From: CAZSHX01 sp964606895
GTDB lineage: Bacteria; Bacteroidota; Ignavibacteria; Kapaibacteriales; UBA2268
Assembly (NCBI GenBank): GCA_964606895.1
Contig: CAZSHX010000011.1
Coordinates: forward strand, 1-64,000
DNA length: 64,000 nt
Reading direction: 5' to 3'
Shown here in pieces: positions 1-8,337 of this stretch. The notes under the pieces are model-generated. The model saw only the letters and a list, made by a program, of their open reading frames with translations, was not told the DNA's origin and did not search any database. Every line of letters starts with the position of its first letter. Position 1 is the first letter of the stretch. The translations under genes and the position numbers were made by a program.

Positions 1-435
1 TCAAAAGTGAATGAAAACAGACAATTAAGAAATAAATTTGGAATTTTTCAAATATTACAAAGCCAAAGTATGACAAAAAAGATGTCTTACTCTGTTTTGC
101 TGATTTTTTGCAATTCAGTAAGTGAAATTATATAGAACTATTTGTTGGTTGCAAATCTAACCTCGTTATCAAAAAATAAATGATGAAGTTACTTTTTTAT
201 AAAACAAGTTACGATTAAATCAGATACAAACCAAGAAATAAAATACAATTAAGTTATTTAAGCACAACTAATTATAATGCTAGTTAATATATATTTTTTT
301 GTGAGTCTCGAAAAATATTTTTATATTTTTCGGATTACTTAGCTAATTTTTAAAATGATTATTGGATTAGAAGTTGTAGGAATGATATAGTTACAGTGAT
401 TATAGCACGAATAAAAATATTAAATAAACAATCTC
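1..435. other. Non-coding, very AT-rich left edge
   Basis: No open frame with plausible coding character, RNA gene or repeat was recognised here. The stretch lies downstream of leuD and consists mostly of A/T runs. A gene to the left of the window may contribute an untranslated end, but that cannot be seen. Confidence 0.6.
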
Positions 436-466
436 AGTACGGTCAGTTGCTGGAGCTGACCGTACT
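436..466 (-). terminator. Perfect 11-bp hairpin downstream of leuD
   Basis: Positions 436-446 and 456-466 are exact reverse complements (AGTACGGTCAG / CTGACCGTACT) around a 9-nt loop, about 20 nt beyond the leuD stop. The T-rich tract after it on the minus strand is weak and broken by other bases. It may be an imperfect intrinsic terminator or a 3' stabilising hairpin of the leuCD transcript. Confidence 0.55.
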
Positions 467-485
467 TCGAAATAAAATAATACAT

Positions 486-980
486 TTACATCCCGTGCTT
501 TTCGAGGAGTTTCTTTCTTGTGTAGGCAATCAAACCTCCGGCATCAATAATTGCCTGTCTGGTTGCAGGATGGGGGATAACATCAAAAGATTTCCCTGTA
601 GTTTTGTTGAGTACTTTATCGGGTGTGATTTCAAGGTCGTCACCTGTTTTTGCTTCAATATTCGGACATTCCACAGTTACCAAGCCAAGATTAACGCTGT
701 TTTGAATGAAAATTCTGGCAAAATTTCTTGCAACTATTGTCAGATTGTGACCCTTCAAAGTAGAAACTGCCTGCTCGCGCGAAGAGCCGCAACCGAAATT
801 TTTTCCGGCAAGTAGCAATGGTGCATCATCATTTTTATTAACAAGCATTTTGTTCAGGTCTTTTATATCTGCAAATGCATACTGCGGGGTTTCGGTCGGC
901 AGAACGGTTGCCATAAACCTGCCCGGATAAATAATATCGGTTGAAATATCATCTTCGAGTTGATAGATTACTTTTGACAT
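486..980 (-). CDS. leuD: 3-isopropylmalate dehydratase small subunit (LeuD, short type)
   Basis: Small subunit of the aconitase-family isomerase that converts 2-isopropylmalate to 3-isopropylmalate in leucine synthesis. At 164 residues it matches the short LeuD2/homoaconitase-type subunit rather than the roughly 200-residue enterobacterial LeuD. The N-terminal D-D-I-S-T-D-I segment, the substrate-loop region YPGRFM and the GKNFGCGSSREQA motif are all present. Its start is one base after the leuC stop, so the two are almost certainly co-translated. No leuA or leuB lies nearby, so homoaconitate or citramalate-type substrates cannot be excluded from sequence alone; leucine synthesis is the default assignment. 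Confidence 0.9.
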   Translation of the reverse strand: MSKVIYQLEDDISTDIIYPGRFMATVLPTETPQYAFADIKDLNKMLVNKNDDAPLLLAGKNFGCGSSREQAVSTLKGHNLTIVARNFARIFIQNSVNLGLVTVECPNIEAKTGDDLEITPDKVLNKTTGKSFDVIPHPATRQAIIDAGGLIAYTRKKLLEKHGM

Positions 981-981
981 A

Positions 982-2274
982 TTAATTCTCTCCTTTCGTT
1001 GGATCTGTGATTACACCAGTAAGGGCACTAACCGCGGCAACAGCCGGCGAACAAAGGTAAACCTCGGAATTGGGATTGCCCATTCTGCCTTTGAAGTTTC
1101 TGTTGGTGGTAGAAAGTGCTTTTTCGCCATCGCCCAAAGCTCCCTGATGAATTCCCAGGCATGGTCCGCAACCGGGATTCATGATAACGGCTCCGGCTTT
1201 CATCAGATCTCCGACATATCCTGCCTGTATTGCTTCCATGTAGATTTTTCCGGATGCAGGGAAGACAAGAAATCTTGTTCCGGTAGCTACCCTTTTTCCT
1301 TTGAGGATGCGGGCGGCAATTTCCAGGTCGTCGAGTCTGCCGTTTGTGCATGAACCGACAACAATCTGCTGAACGGGCAAACCAACAAGTTCGGAAACCG
1401 GTTTAACATTGTCAACTGTGTGGGGGCAGGCAATCTGAGGCTCCAAATCATTAACATTGATTTCAACAATTTGGTCATACACAGCATCGTCGTCCGGCGA
1501 AACCATGTCAATCTCTCCTTTGTAACCTGCGACATTCCGGAGGTAGTTCACCGTTTCGGCATCGGGAGGAACAATACCTGAAGTTGCTCCGGCTTCGACG
1601 CTCATGTTGCAAATAGTAAGTCTTCCCGAAGTTGACATATTGCGGATAGTTTCCCCATGGAACTCAATAACTTTGAAATTGGCACCTTCGGCTGAAAGCT
1701 TGCCAATCAAATAGAGAATCAAATCTTTGGGTAATACATTTGGTTTGAACTTGCCATTGACAATAACTTTAATTGTTGCAGGCACCTGAACATTAAGCAC
1801 AGTTCCCAAAGTCCAGACCGAAGCCATTTCCGTAGCCCCGATACCAAAAGAAAATGCTCCCAATGCACCGTGGCTGGTTGTGTGGCTGTCGGTTCCAACA
1901 AGTACAGCACCCGGCATAACGTAACCGTTTTCGGGCAGTATCTGGTGGCAGATACCCATTTCATCTCCGCGAATATCGTGGAATTTGGTAATACCTTGCT
2001 CACCAACAAAATTTCTGACTTTTTTCTGATTTGTAGCGGTTTTTGAAGTTTCGGCGGGTACGCGGTGGTCGAAAATAATAGCAATTTTCGAAGGATCCCA
2101 TACATTTGCCGGAATTCCCGTGTCTTTGTAAATTTCCATAAACTGATTCAATACGAGAGCCCCGTTTTCATGCGACATCGCAAGATCAACTTTTGGCTCG
2201 ACGACATCGCCGACAGCGGCGAAATCTTTGCCGCTTGCTCTCGAAAGAATCTTTTGAACCATTGTTTGTCCCAT
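982..2274 (-). CDS. leuC: 3-isopropylmalate dehydratase large subunit (LeuC, short type)
   Basis: Catalytic [4Fe-4S] subunit pairing with the LeuD encoded directly downstream. The 430-residue length fits the LeuC2/homoaconitase-type subfamily; the enterobacterial enzyme is about 466. The three cluster cysteines are visible at about C309 (GSCTNGR) and C369/C372 (NPGCGPC). The GTDSHTTSHGALG active-site stretch is at about 127-140. A consensus Bacteroidota-type promoter lies about 40-70 bp upstream (2316-2346), so leuCD is probably transcribed as a two-gene unit from there. The family is clear; substrate choice among isopropylmalate, homoaconitate and methylmalate is inferred. Confidence 0.92.
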   Translation of the reverse strand: MGQTMVQKILSRASGKDFAAVGDVVEPKVDLAMSHENGALVLNQFMEIYKDTGIPANVWDPSKIAIIFDHRVPAETSKTATNQKKVRNFVGEQGITKFHDIRGDEMGICHQILPENGYVMPGAVLVGTDSHTTSHGALGAFSFGIGATEMASVWTLGTVLNVQVPATIKVIVNGKFKPNVLPKDLILYLIGKLSAEGANFKVIEFHGETIRNMSTSGRLTICNMSVEAGATSGIVPPDAETVNYLRNVAGYKGEIDMVSPDDDAVYDQIVEINVNDLEPQIACPHTVDNVKPVSELVGLPVQQIVVGSCTNGRLDDLEIAARILKGKRVATGTRFLVFPASGKIYMEAIQAGYVGDLMKAGAVIMNPGCGPCLGIHQGALGDGEKALSTTNRNFKGRMGNPNSEVYLCSPAVAAVSALTGVITDPTKGEN

Positions 2275-2315
2275 TTTTAATCCATAATTTGTTCAAAAGA
2301 ATAAAATACCAATTA

Positions 2316-2346
2316 CAAAATTAGAACAAGTAATTAGAATAACAAA
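2316..2346 (-). promoter_or_regulatory. Bacteroidota-type promoter of leuCD
   Basis: On the minus strand TTTG (2343-2346) is followed by exactly 19 bases and then TAATTTTG (2316-2323). This is a perfect match to the primary-sigma consensus TTTG-N19-TAnnTTTG known from Bacteroides and Flavobacterium. It lies about 40 bp upstream of the leuC start, as expected. Confidence 0.75.
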
Positions 2347-2379
2347 AGGAAAACTTAAATGCAGGTAGGAAAAGAGGGA

Positions 2380-2865
2380 TTATTTCAATGCTTTTAAATT
2401 AATTGGCAGTTTAAGGTAACCGCCAGTCTCGTGAAACAGTGTTCCACCAGGGAAATAGCAGAAATTGTAGTAGATAGCCGTATATCCTATGCTTTCGTAA
2501 ATACTAAAATTAATACCAAATTTTACATCGTTATTTTCAAATAATATATTTGGTCCGGCAGACAGTCCGGGATATGGCCAGTTTTGACCTTCGAAATTCA
2601 GATTTAATCTTATCTTGCTTGAAAAAAAATCAACTCCGATTACACCTCCGTAAAAAAGATAAGGACCCTTCCCCGATAACGAACCGAAACTTACTTCAGC
2701 TCCAAAAAGAAAAGCACTCTTCTCACCAAAGATATAAGATATTTTAATCCCCGGTACAACGTAAACACTTGGATTAATATGCCCATCACCACCATCTGCA
2801 GATAAAGTCCGGGTAAGAATTATAAAGGATATTGCTATCCAAAAGAATATGCAGAGCTTCTTCAT
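2380..2865 (-). CDS. Exported small beta-rich protein, unknown function
   Basis: 161 residues beginning with a clear signal peptide (MKK, a hydrophobic stretch to about residue 20, then LSADGG). The rest alternates hydrophobic, aromatic and glycine residues in a pattern typical of outer-membrane beta-barrel or beta-sandwich proteins. A final KLPINLKALK has no T9SS sorting motif. No family was recognised. A good promoter candidate lies at 2901-2931. It is a monocistronic gene between leuC and the lysine-rich protein. Probably a small outer-membrane or periplasmic protein; function unknown. Confidence 0.6.
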   Translation of the reverse strand: MKKLCIFFWIAISFIILTRTLSADGGDGHINPSVYVVPGIKISYIFGEKSAFLFGAEVSFGSLSGKGPYLFYGGVIGVDFFSSKIRLNLNFEGQNWPYPGLSAGPNILFENNDVKFGINFSIYESIGYTAIYYNFCYFPGGTLFHETGGYLKLPINLKALK

Positions 2866-2900
2866 TTTGTACTTAACAATAATAGTTTAAAGTTCGAAAG

Positions 2901-2931
2901 CAAATATAACGAAATATTCATAATAATCAAT
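2901..2931 (-). promoter_or_regulatory. Candidate Bacteroidota-type promoter of the 2380-2865 gene
   Basis: The minus strand reads ATTG (2928-2931), 19 bases, then TATATTTG (2901-2908): a full match at the -7 element and three of four bases at -33, about 35 bp before the start codon. Confidence 0.5.
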
Positions 2932-2963
2932 AACTTATTGAAATCAATTAAGAGAACATAAAA

Positions 2964-2992
2964 CAAAAAAAGGCTGTCTTTCGAGACAGCCT
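2964..2992 (-). terminator. Intrinsic terminator after the lysine-rich gene
   Basis: A 9-bp perfect stem (2971-2979 with 2984-2992, AGGCTGTCT / AGACAGCCT) closes a 4-nt loop. On the minus strand it is followed by a run of seven T, interrupted once. It lies about 25 bp past the stop of the gene at 3018. Confidence 0.85.
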
Positions 2993-3017
2993 CTATTAAA
3001 TCTTATATAAAAAAAGC

Positions 3018-3371
3018 TTATTTTACTTCTTTTTTAGCTTCTTTTTTAACTTTTTTTACTTCTTTTTTTGCGTCTTTTGCAGCTTTATCTTCTTTTACAA
3101 CTTTTTTGGCTGCTTTAACTTCTTTATCTTCTTTTACAACTTTTTTAGCGTCTTTTACTTTGGCTTCTTTTACAACTTTTTTAGCGTCTTTTACCTTGGC
3201 TTCTTTTTTTACCTTGGCTTCTTTTTTAACTTCTTTAACTTCTTTCTTTACTTCTTTTTTCTCTGTTTTGGCTTTTTCCTTTTTAGGTGCTGGTGTAGCT
3301 GGTTGAGCTAAAACGTTTACGGCAAAGAATGATATTGCGACGAACATTGCGATTAAAATGCGTGCTTTCAT
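3018..3371 (-). CDS. Exported lysine/alanine/valine-repeat protein
   Basis: 117 residues. A clean signal peptide (MKARILIAMFVAISFFAVNV, cleavage near ALA-Q) precedes a short proline segment (PATPAPKK). After that the protein is built almost only of K, E, V, A and D. Twelve-residue units of the type KVKDAKKVVKEA are repeated; at DNA level a 36-bp unit is repeated at about 3136-3207. The composition resembles histone-H1-like or alanine/lysine-rich tails, but the signal peptide puts it outside the cytoplasm. A polycationic periplasmic or surface protein that binds anionic polymers is possible. Function unknown. A strong hairpin terminator follows it. Confidence 0.65.
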   Translation of the reverse strand: MKARILIAMFVAISFFAVNVLAQPATPAPKKEKAKTEKKEVKKEVKEVKKEAKVKKEAKVKDAKKVVKEAKVKDAKKVVKEDKEVKAAKKVVKEDKAAKDAKKEVKKVKKEAKKEVK

Positions 3372-3464
3372 AATGAAATCCTTTATTAATAATTATACAA
3401 ATATGTAATTAAAAGCAGTACAAAATTACGGGGAAAAGATGAAAAGAAAATGAAAAGAAATTAA

Positions 3465-3812
3465 TCAATTCTTTGTACTCATATTTTTTTTCGATTCTTT
3501 TTCGATTTTAATATTATCAGTTAATAGTTCATTAACTTCAAGATAGAATTTTTCCGGGTCAACTGCTTTCATTTCTTTTTCAATAAAATCACGTACAAGT
3601 GGTTTGATGAAGATTTTATCGGCATGTTTTGACAGACAAATAGCCAGAATTGAATTCATCGCTTCAAGGGAAGTATTTTTGTTAAATATAATAAATTCCT
3701 GCTCTTTGACAAGACAAATACCACTTTTGAAGTTGCCCTTTTCGCGTCTTATAGAAATGCCAATATTTTTAACAATGGCAGTAAGTTCGTCATTTAGTTG
3801 CTGAGATTTCAT
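3465..3812 (-). CDS. Conserved-looking cytoplasmic protein, unknown
   Basis: 115 residues with no signal peptide or membrane segment; mixed alpha/beta composition and a lysine-rich tail (KIEKESKKNMSTKN). No family recognised. Its start overlaps the stop of the upstream membrane protein gene by 4 bp (3809-3812), so the two are translationally coupled and probably act together. Codon use looks like that of neighbouring real genes. Confidence 0.6.
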   Translation of the reverse strand: MKSQQLNDELTAIVKNIGISIRREKGNFKSGICLVKEQEFIIFNKNTSLEAMNSILAICLSKHADKIFIKPLVRDFIEKEMKAVDPEKFYLEVNELLTDNIKIEKESKKNMSTKN

Positions 3813-4360
3813 TCTTTGTTCGCGACAATCCTTTTTGACAATTTATCGAGAGGTTGCCAGATGCCGATAATTATTGATGATGCACCGCAAAGATAAGCAG
3901 AAGGAGCCAGAAAATTGAGCTTTGTAAATCTTGAGATGAAGAAATCCCTTACAATGTCCATATCGAAACTGTTTAAAATGCCATGCCTGATTGCTAAATT
4001 AAGCTTTATATCGTAGTACATCAATATTGATTCCATGGGAACTGTGATAAAGAACAGCATTAAAGAAATAAATATCCAGCCTTTTGTTTTGAATTGACTT
4101 CTCAATAGCACAAATAACATTATTGCCGCAACAAACGAACAAGCATAAGAAATTTCGGTATATAGTGCACCCATACCAAAAAGCCGTACATTATGTAGTC
4201 TTAATTCATCGGTATAGTTGGTTTTCATTTGTAATGCCGTTGCTGGGACATAAATATCATAGGCTATGACGGTTCGGACAACCGAACCGCCAAGCCAAAT
4301 AATCATTCCTAAAACATAAATTATTGCTAAAAACTTGATTAGTTTTCTTTTTTCTAACAT
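3809..4360 (-). CDS. Integral membrane protein with four predicted helices
   Basis: 183 residues. Hydrophobic segments lie at about 9-32, 64-86, 92-114 and 145-167, with a basic N-terminus (MLEKRKLIK). The first helix carries the GMIIWLGGSV motif often seen in DUF4149-like or copper-resistance-D-like membrane proteins, but I cannot assign a family firmly. It follows the large T9SS cargo gene by one base and overlaps the next gene by 4 bp, so 4362-3465 reads as a three-gene transcript. Probably inner membrane; function unknown. Confidence 0.65.
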   Translation of the reverse strand: MLEKRKLIKFLAIIYVLGMIIWLGGSVVRTVIAYDIYVPATALQMKTNYTDELRLHNVRLFGMGALYTEISYACSFVAAIMLFVLLRSQFKTKGWIFISLMLFFITVPMESILMYYDIKLNLAIRHGILNSFDMDIVRDFFISRFTKLNFLAPSAYLCGASSIIIGIWQPLDKLSKRIVANKE

Positions 4361-4361
4361 A

Positions 4362-7300
4362 CTATTTTATAAAGTTTAATTTTCCGAAATAAGTTCTTGA
4401 GTCAATTTTAAATTTGCATATATAACTGCCCTGAGGCAAATTTTTAGGTTCCCAGGTAAATAAATAATTGCCTGATTCGAGTCTGCCGGAATGAATTGTA
4501 GTAATTTCTGCTCCGCTTATATCAAGAATTGTGATTGATAAATCGGCAAACCGAGGCATTTTAATTTCGAAAGAAACCTTTTCGGAGAAAGGATTTGGAT
4601 ATAGATTTGCTTCCATTCCGGAAATGTCATCCAAAACGCCTTTTTCATTTTCTTTTTCAGTTGTAAGATTCCATATCTCGGACCAAATACTCTGACCCAT
4701 TGCATATTTTGCTTTGACTCTCCAAAACAGTTTTGTGTCATAAGGGAATCCATCTTTCTGGAATCTGCCATTGTTAAGACTGTCCTGATCAACTAATTTA
4801 TTAGTGAACTTATCATCCTTGGCAACCTGAATCTGGTAAACATCAGCCCCGTCAACAGTATTCCAGAAGAAAATAATGTCTTTTTTGACATCAAGCAAAT
4901 TATTAGCTGGGCTGACTAAAGTTGGGAAAGATATTCCGGTGGTAAACTTTCTGGTTTCAGACCATTTGCCGTGATAAATCCCATTCTTTACTCTTAATCT
5001 CCAGAAGTAGTCTTTGAAGTACTCAAACTTTTTAACTGAAGAAGATTCTGAAGATAGAGTAGAATCCTCAAATAAAATACTTGAAAACCCTCCGTCTTTC
5101 GAAACCTGCAAGTGATAAGTACCGGCATACTGACTCTTTACCCATTCAAAACTGACCGAATCAATTGACAAATCAGGAGAATTATCATATGGTTTTACCA
5201 AAAGTGGTTCGGGAATTGAAGTAATAAAACTCCAGGCTTCTGAAAAATCACTCTCACCAGCATCGTCCTTAGCTTTTATTCTCCAGAAATACTTTGTGAA
5301 ATATTCAAGTAATGATGCTTCGTGAGCTTCCATATTTGATGATTCTCCATCAAATTTCATCTGTTTAAATAAGGAATCTCTTGCAATTTGAACAACATAT
5401 CCGTTTGCCCCGGGGATTGAATTCCATTCCAGAGTTAATGTTGTGTCAACACCATACGTTTTATTTGCAGGAGCTCGGAGCGTTGGTGGTCTCAATTTTG
5501 TTGTAAAGCTCCAAATTTCAGACCAATCACTATTAGTTTTATTAGCCTTAGCCATAACACGCCAATAATATTTGGTGTATATTTCCAATCCGATTACTTT
5601 AGCTGTTGAATCGGTTAATTCTTTTGTAAAATGCAAGGTACCGAAAGCAGGGTCTTTAGAAACCTGTACAATATAAGCACCGGCACCATCAACTTTTTTC
5701 CAAGTTACATTTAAAGTAGTAGGCATTCCGGCTGCTCCGTTTTTTGGTGACAACAAAACAGGAAACTTTATAATTGTTACAAATTGGAATGTGCTTGACC
5801 AATCACTTTTTGAATTATTGAATCGGGAGCGAACCCTCCAGTAATACGTTGTGTTGTAATCCATACTTCTGGAAACAACTCGGAAAGTATCACCTACAGT
5901 AATAATTTCAAGAGGGTTAGTGAAATTCAGTTCCGTTGATACCTGAACTTCATACATTTCAGCTTTTGGAGCACTATTCCACCCTAAAGTCGGAGTTAAA
6001 CTTAATCCGCCTGATAAATCTGCCGGATAGGTAAGTACGGGAGGAACCATATCCGGAGGCTCGATTGTCCTGAATAACTCCGGAGCCCCAAGATAGATAT
6101 ATCCTTCAGGCGAAATCGTGAGACCACCGACAACGGATCTTCTAATGGGATTGTCAACAGAATCGTAAGTAACTCCCTGATTTATTGATCGAAAAATACC
6201 ATATTGGGAATGCATTGCGATATAAATTTCATCTCTTGGAGTTATAGCAATAAACTTGACCCATGGATATGTAAAGCCCAGTCTGTTAGTAGTCCATGTA
6301 CCTCCGGCATTAACAGATTTATACACACCATCATCGGTACCACAGAAATAATGCCCCAGTGAATTGAAGGCAATATCAAAACAATTCTTTGAGGAGTCCA
6401 GAACTCTGGTCCATGAAGTCCCATTATTCTGAGATCTCATAACTCCGGGAACCATGCAGGTAAATATATCACCGGCGGCATTCATTTTAATAAAATGAAA
6501 GCCCAAATATGCTGAAGCCGCTTGAATATAAGACCATGATAGTCCATAATTAGTTGTTTTCATTAAAACCGAATGAGGTAAATTTGGATTTTTCGGGTCA
6601 GATGGTGGGAAGGCTAAACCTATAAGCATAAATCCGCCTGCTTTTGCACCAATAGCATCTATTGTAGAATCTTTCATTCTTAGAAGTCTTTGCCATGTAG
6701 CCCCTTTATCGGCAGATCTGTAAAGGCTTCCATATCTGACAGTTGCTGAATCCATTATAGTAGCTACATAAGCATTACCAACGGAATCAAAACCAGCGGC
6801 AGTAATGTATTTGGCATTAACATTGGTTTGGTTCCAGGTTGAGCCATAATTTGTTGAACTATAAATTATACCACCGATATTTGAGGATAGGACTAATCCT
6901 CCATCGTAAGCCGCTAATTGTTTGACAACTGTATCCATAATTGGTGCAGTAGCATCATTTGGAATCCATTTCATACCGCCGTTTGTACTCTTATACAGTC
7001 CAAGATTTGGAATGCCGGCAAACAAAACTGCATTTCTGTTTTTGACAATACAATTCACTCCATAAGAAGTCATATCGCTTTTGCGCCATTGTTCATAAAT
7101 TTGGCTGTCGTATTTCCAAATACCAAAATCATTTAATCCTGCAATTGGTTCCTGACTCAGATAACCGGATACACAAGCAACATTCTTAACTTTAGAACTT
7201 GGTTTATACTCACCCCAACTCACACCGGAACTAATAGAAGAATTTACACCGCCGCCATAAGTACCTGCAAAAATCTCACCAAGTTCATTTACCCAAAACG

Positions 7301-7958
7301 AAGTAATGTTCTTTGAAGTTATTCCGCCATTGGAACGTCGCCAGTAATCTCCATTATCATCGCTTCGGTAAATACCGTCGCCATTTGTTCCTGCCATGAT
7401 AACACCTGAATTGGTAACCATCATAACGCTGATATCCCAGAACCATATTCCATTATTTACTTGTTGCCAGCTTTGTCCTCCATTAAGAGAACGGAAAACT
7501 CCGCCTCCCAAAGTGCCGACAAAAACCGGTCCCCCGCTTTTTGTTATAATAGTTTTAACTTTTAGATTTGTCAGACCATTGTTTATCTGAGTCCATTGCA
7601 GTCCTCTGTTAACGGAGCGGAAAACTCCGCCTCCATAAGTGCCTGCATAATAAGTTCCGGCACTGTCAATTTCAAAAGACGTGATAAAAAGATTTGTTAA
7701 TCCGGTATTCATCACGGTCCAAGTCAAACCATCATTATTCGACTTTTTCAAACCGCCGCCCCAAATACCCATATAGAGTACATTATTTGAATCAACTTTC
7801 AAATAAGTTATATCGTTTGTAGATGGACTTTGTGTTGCACCCCACATAGGGGCAAGTGTGTCTCTCTCAGGTAGGGAATAAGCCGTTACAGAGGCTAATA
7901 CCAGCAAAAAAAGACCTGCACAAACCATCCTATTAATAATTTGTTTAAATGATTTCAT
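4362..7958 (-). CDS. Secreted beta-propeller / fibronectin-like protein with T9SS sorting domain
   Basis: 1198 residues. A signal peptide (about 1-29) is followed by many BNR/sortilin-like propeller repeats up to about residue 640, in which GG-G-[VL]-[FK]-[RK]-S and W-T/W-Q turns recur, as in photosystem-stability-factor-like proteins. Then come five fibronectin-III-like units of about 95 residues, each with a Y-WR-V/A-K core (about 650-1105). The last 80 residues start LYPNPFSEKV and form a type A T9SS C-terminal sorting domain. The protein should cross the outer membrane by T9SS and be attached to the cell surface or released. The ligand is unknown. The two short genes after it may be co-transcribed. 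Confidence 0.88.
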   Translation of the reverse strand: MKSFKQIINRMVCAGLFLLVLASVTAYSLPERDTLAPMWGATQSPSTNDITYLKVDSNNVLYMGIWGGGLKKSNNDGLTWTVMNTGLTNLFITSFEIDSAGTYYAGTYGGGVFRSVNRGLQWTQINNGLTNLKVKTIITKSGGPVFVGTLGGGVFRSLNGGQSWQQVNNGIWFWDISVMMVTNSGVIMAGTNGDGIYRSDDNGDYWRRSNGGITSKNITSFWVNELGEIFAGTYGGGVNSSISSGVSWGEYKPSSKVKNVACVSGYLSQEPIAGLNDFGIWKYDSQIYEQWRKSDMTSYGVNCIVKNRNAVLFAGIPNLGLYKSTNGGMKWIPNDATAPIMDTVVKQLAAYDGGLVLSSNIGGIIYSSTNYGSTWNQTNVNAKYITAAGFDSVGNAYVATIMDSATVRYGSLYRSADKGATWQRLLRMKDSTIDAIGAKAGGFMLIGLAFPPSDPKNPNLPHSVLMKTTNYGLSWSYIQAASAYLGFHFIKMNAAGDIFTCMVPGVMRSQNNGTSWTRVLDSSKNCFDIAFNSLGHYFCGTDDGVYKSVNAGGTWTTNRLGFTYPWVKFIAITPRDEIYIAMHSQYGIFRSINQGVTYDSVDNPIRRSVVGGLTISPEGYIYLGAPELFRTIEPPDMVPPVLTYPADLSGGLSLTPTLGWNSAPKAEMYEVQVSTELNFTNPLEIITVGDTFRVVSRSMDYNTTYYWRVRSRFNNSKSDWSSTFQFVTIIKFPVLLSPKNGAAGMPTTLNVTWKKVDGAGAYIVQVSKDPAFGTLHFTKELTDSTAKVIGLEIYTKYYWRVMAKANKTNSDWSEIWSFTTKLRPPTLRAPANKTYGVDTTLTLEWNSIPGANGYVVQIARDSLFKQMKFDGESSNMEAHEASLLEYFTKYFWRIKAKDDAGESDFSEAWSFITSIPEPLLVKPYDNSPDLSIDSVSFEWVKSQYAGTYHLQVSKDGGFSSILFEDSTLSSESSSVKKFEYFKDYFWRLRVKNGIYHGKWSETRKFTTGISFPTLVSPANNLLDVKKDIIFFWNTVDGADVYQIQVAKDDKFTNKLVDQDSLNNGRFQKDGFPYDTKLFWRVKAKYAMGQSIWSEIWNLTTEKENEKGVLDDISGMEANLYPNPFSEKVSFEIKMPRFADLSITILDISGAEITTIHSGRLESGNYLFTWEPKNLPQGSYICKFKIDSRTYFGKLNFIK

Positions 7959-8134
7959 ATTTATTTGTACTCCATATTTTTAGAGAATTATTCACTTGAT
8001 AATATTTAACTATTCAAAATATAAAAAAATACTCGAAATATCAATAGTAAATAAAAAAATAAAAAAATATTTTAAATATTTTTTCTTAATTTCCGAATAT
8101 AAAGATTGTAATTTCAAAATAATCAAGAATATTT

Positions 8135-8332
8135 ATGAAAAGAATAGTTCCACCGACTGATGCCCTAAGTCTAATGGCAAAAAAAAAGGTATCATTAGTA
8201 AGAGTATCCGGTTCAGATGAACTGAGCAGAGTTGCAAATGCCAGAACTAAAAGTGTAGCACGTGTTATCAAGCAATTGCTGAAAAGCGACAAAGTTGAAA
8301 CAAGAGATGAAGATTTCTACGTCAGGCTTTAG
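8135..8332 (+). CDS. Possible small basic protein
   Basis: 65 residues, rich in K, R, S and V, with a central predicted helix (DELSRVANARTKSVARVIKQ). The stop lies 5 bp from the stop of purH on the other strand. The amino-acid mix is protein-like, whereas the antisense frame (8086-8292) is not. No family or ribosome-binding site is clear. It could be a small nucleic-acid-binding protein, but that is a guess from charge alone. Confidence 0.45.
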   Translation: MKRIVPPTDALSLMAKKKVSLVRVSGSDELSRVANARTKSVARVIKQLLKSDKVETRDEDFYVRL

Positions 8333-8337
8333 TCCTT

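Noticed and set aside
396..815. Plus-strand frame of 139 codons opposite leuD
   Set aside because: It lies antisense to a certain gene, has cysteine-rich non-protein-like composition and no ribosome-binding site.
3100..3260. Regularly spaced repeats considered as a CRISPR array
   Set aside because: The 36-bp units are in frame within an exported protein and have no unique spacers.
8086..8292. Minus-strand 68-codon frame
   Set aside because: Overlaps the more plausible 8135-8332 frame, and its composition is that of an antisense shadow.
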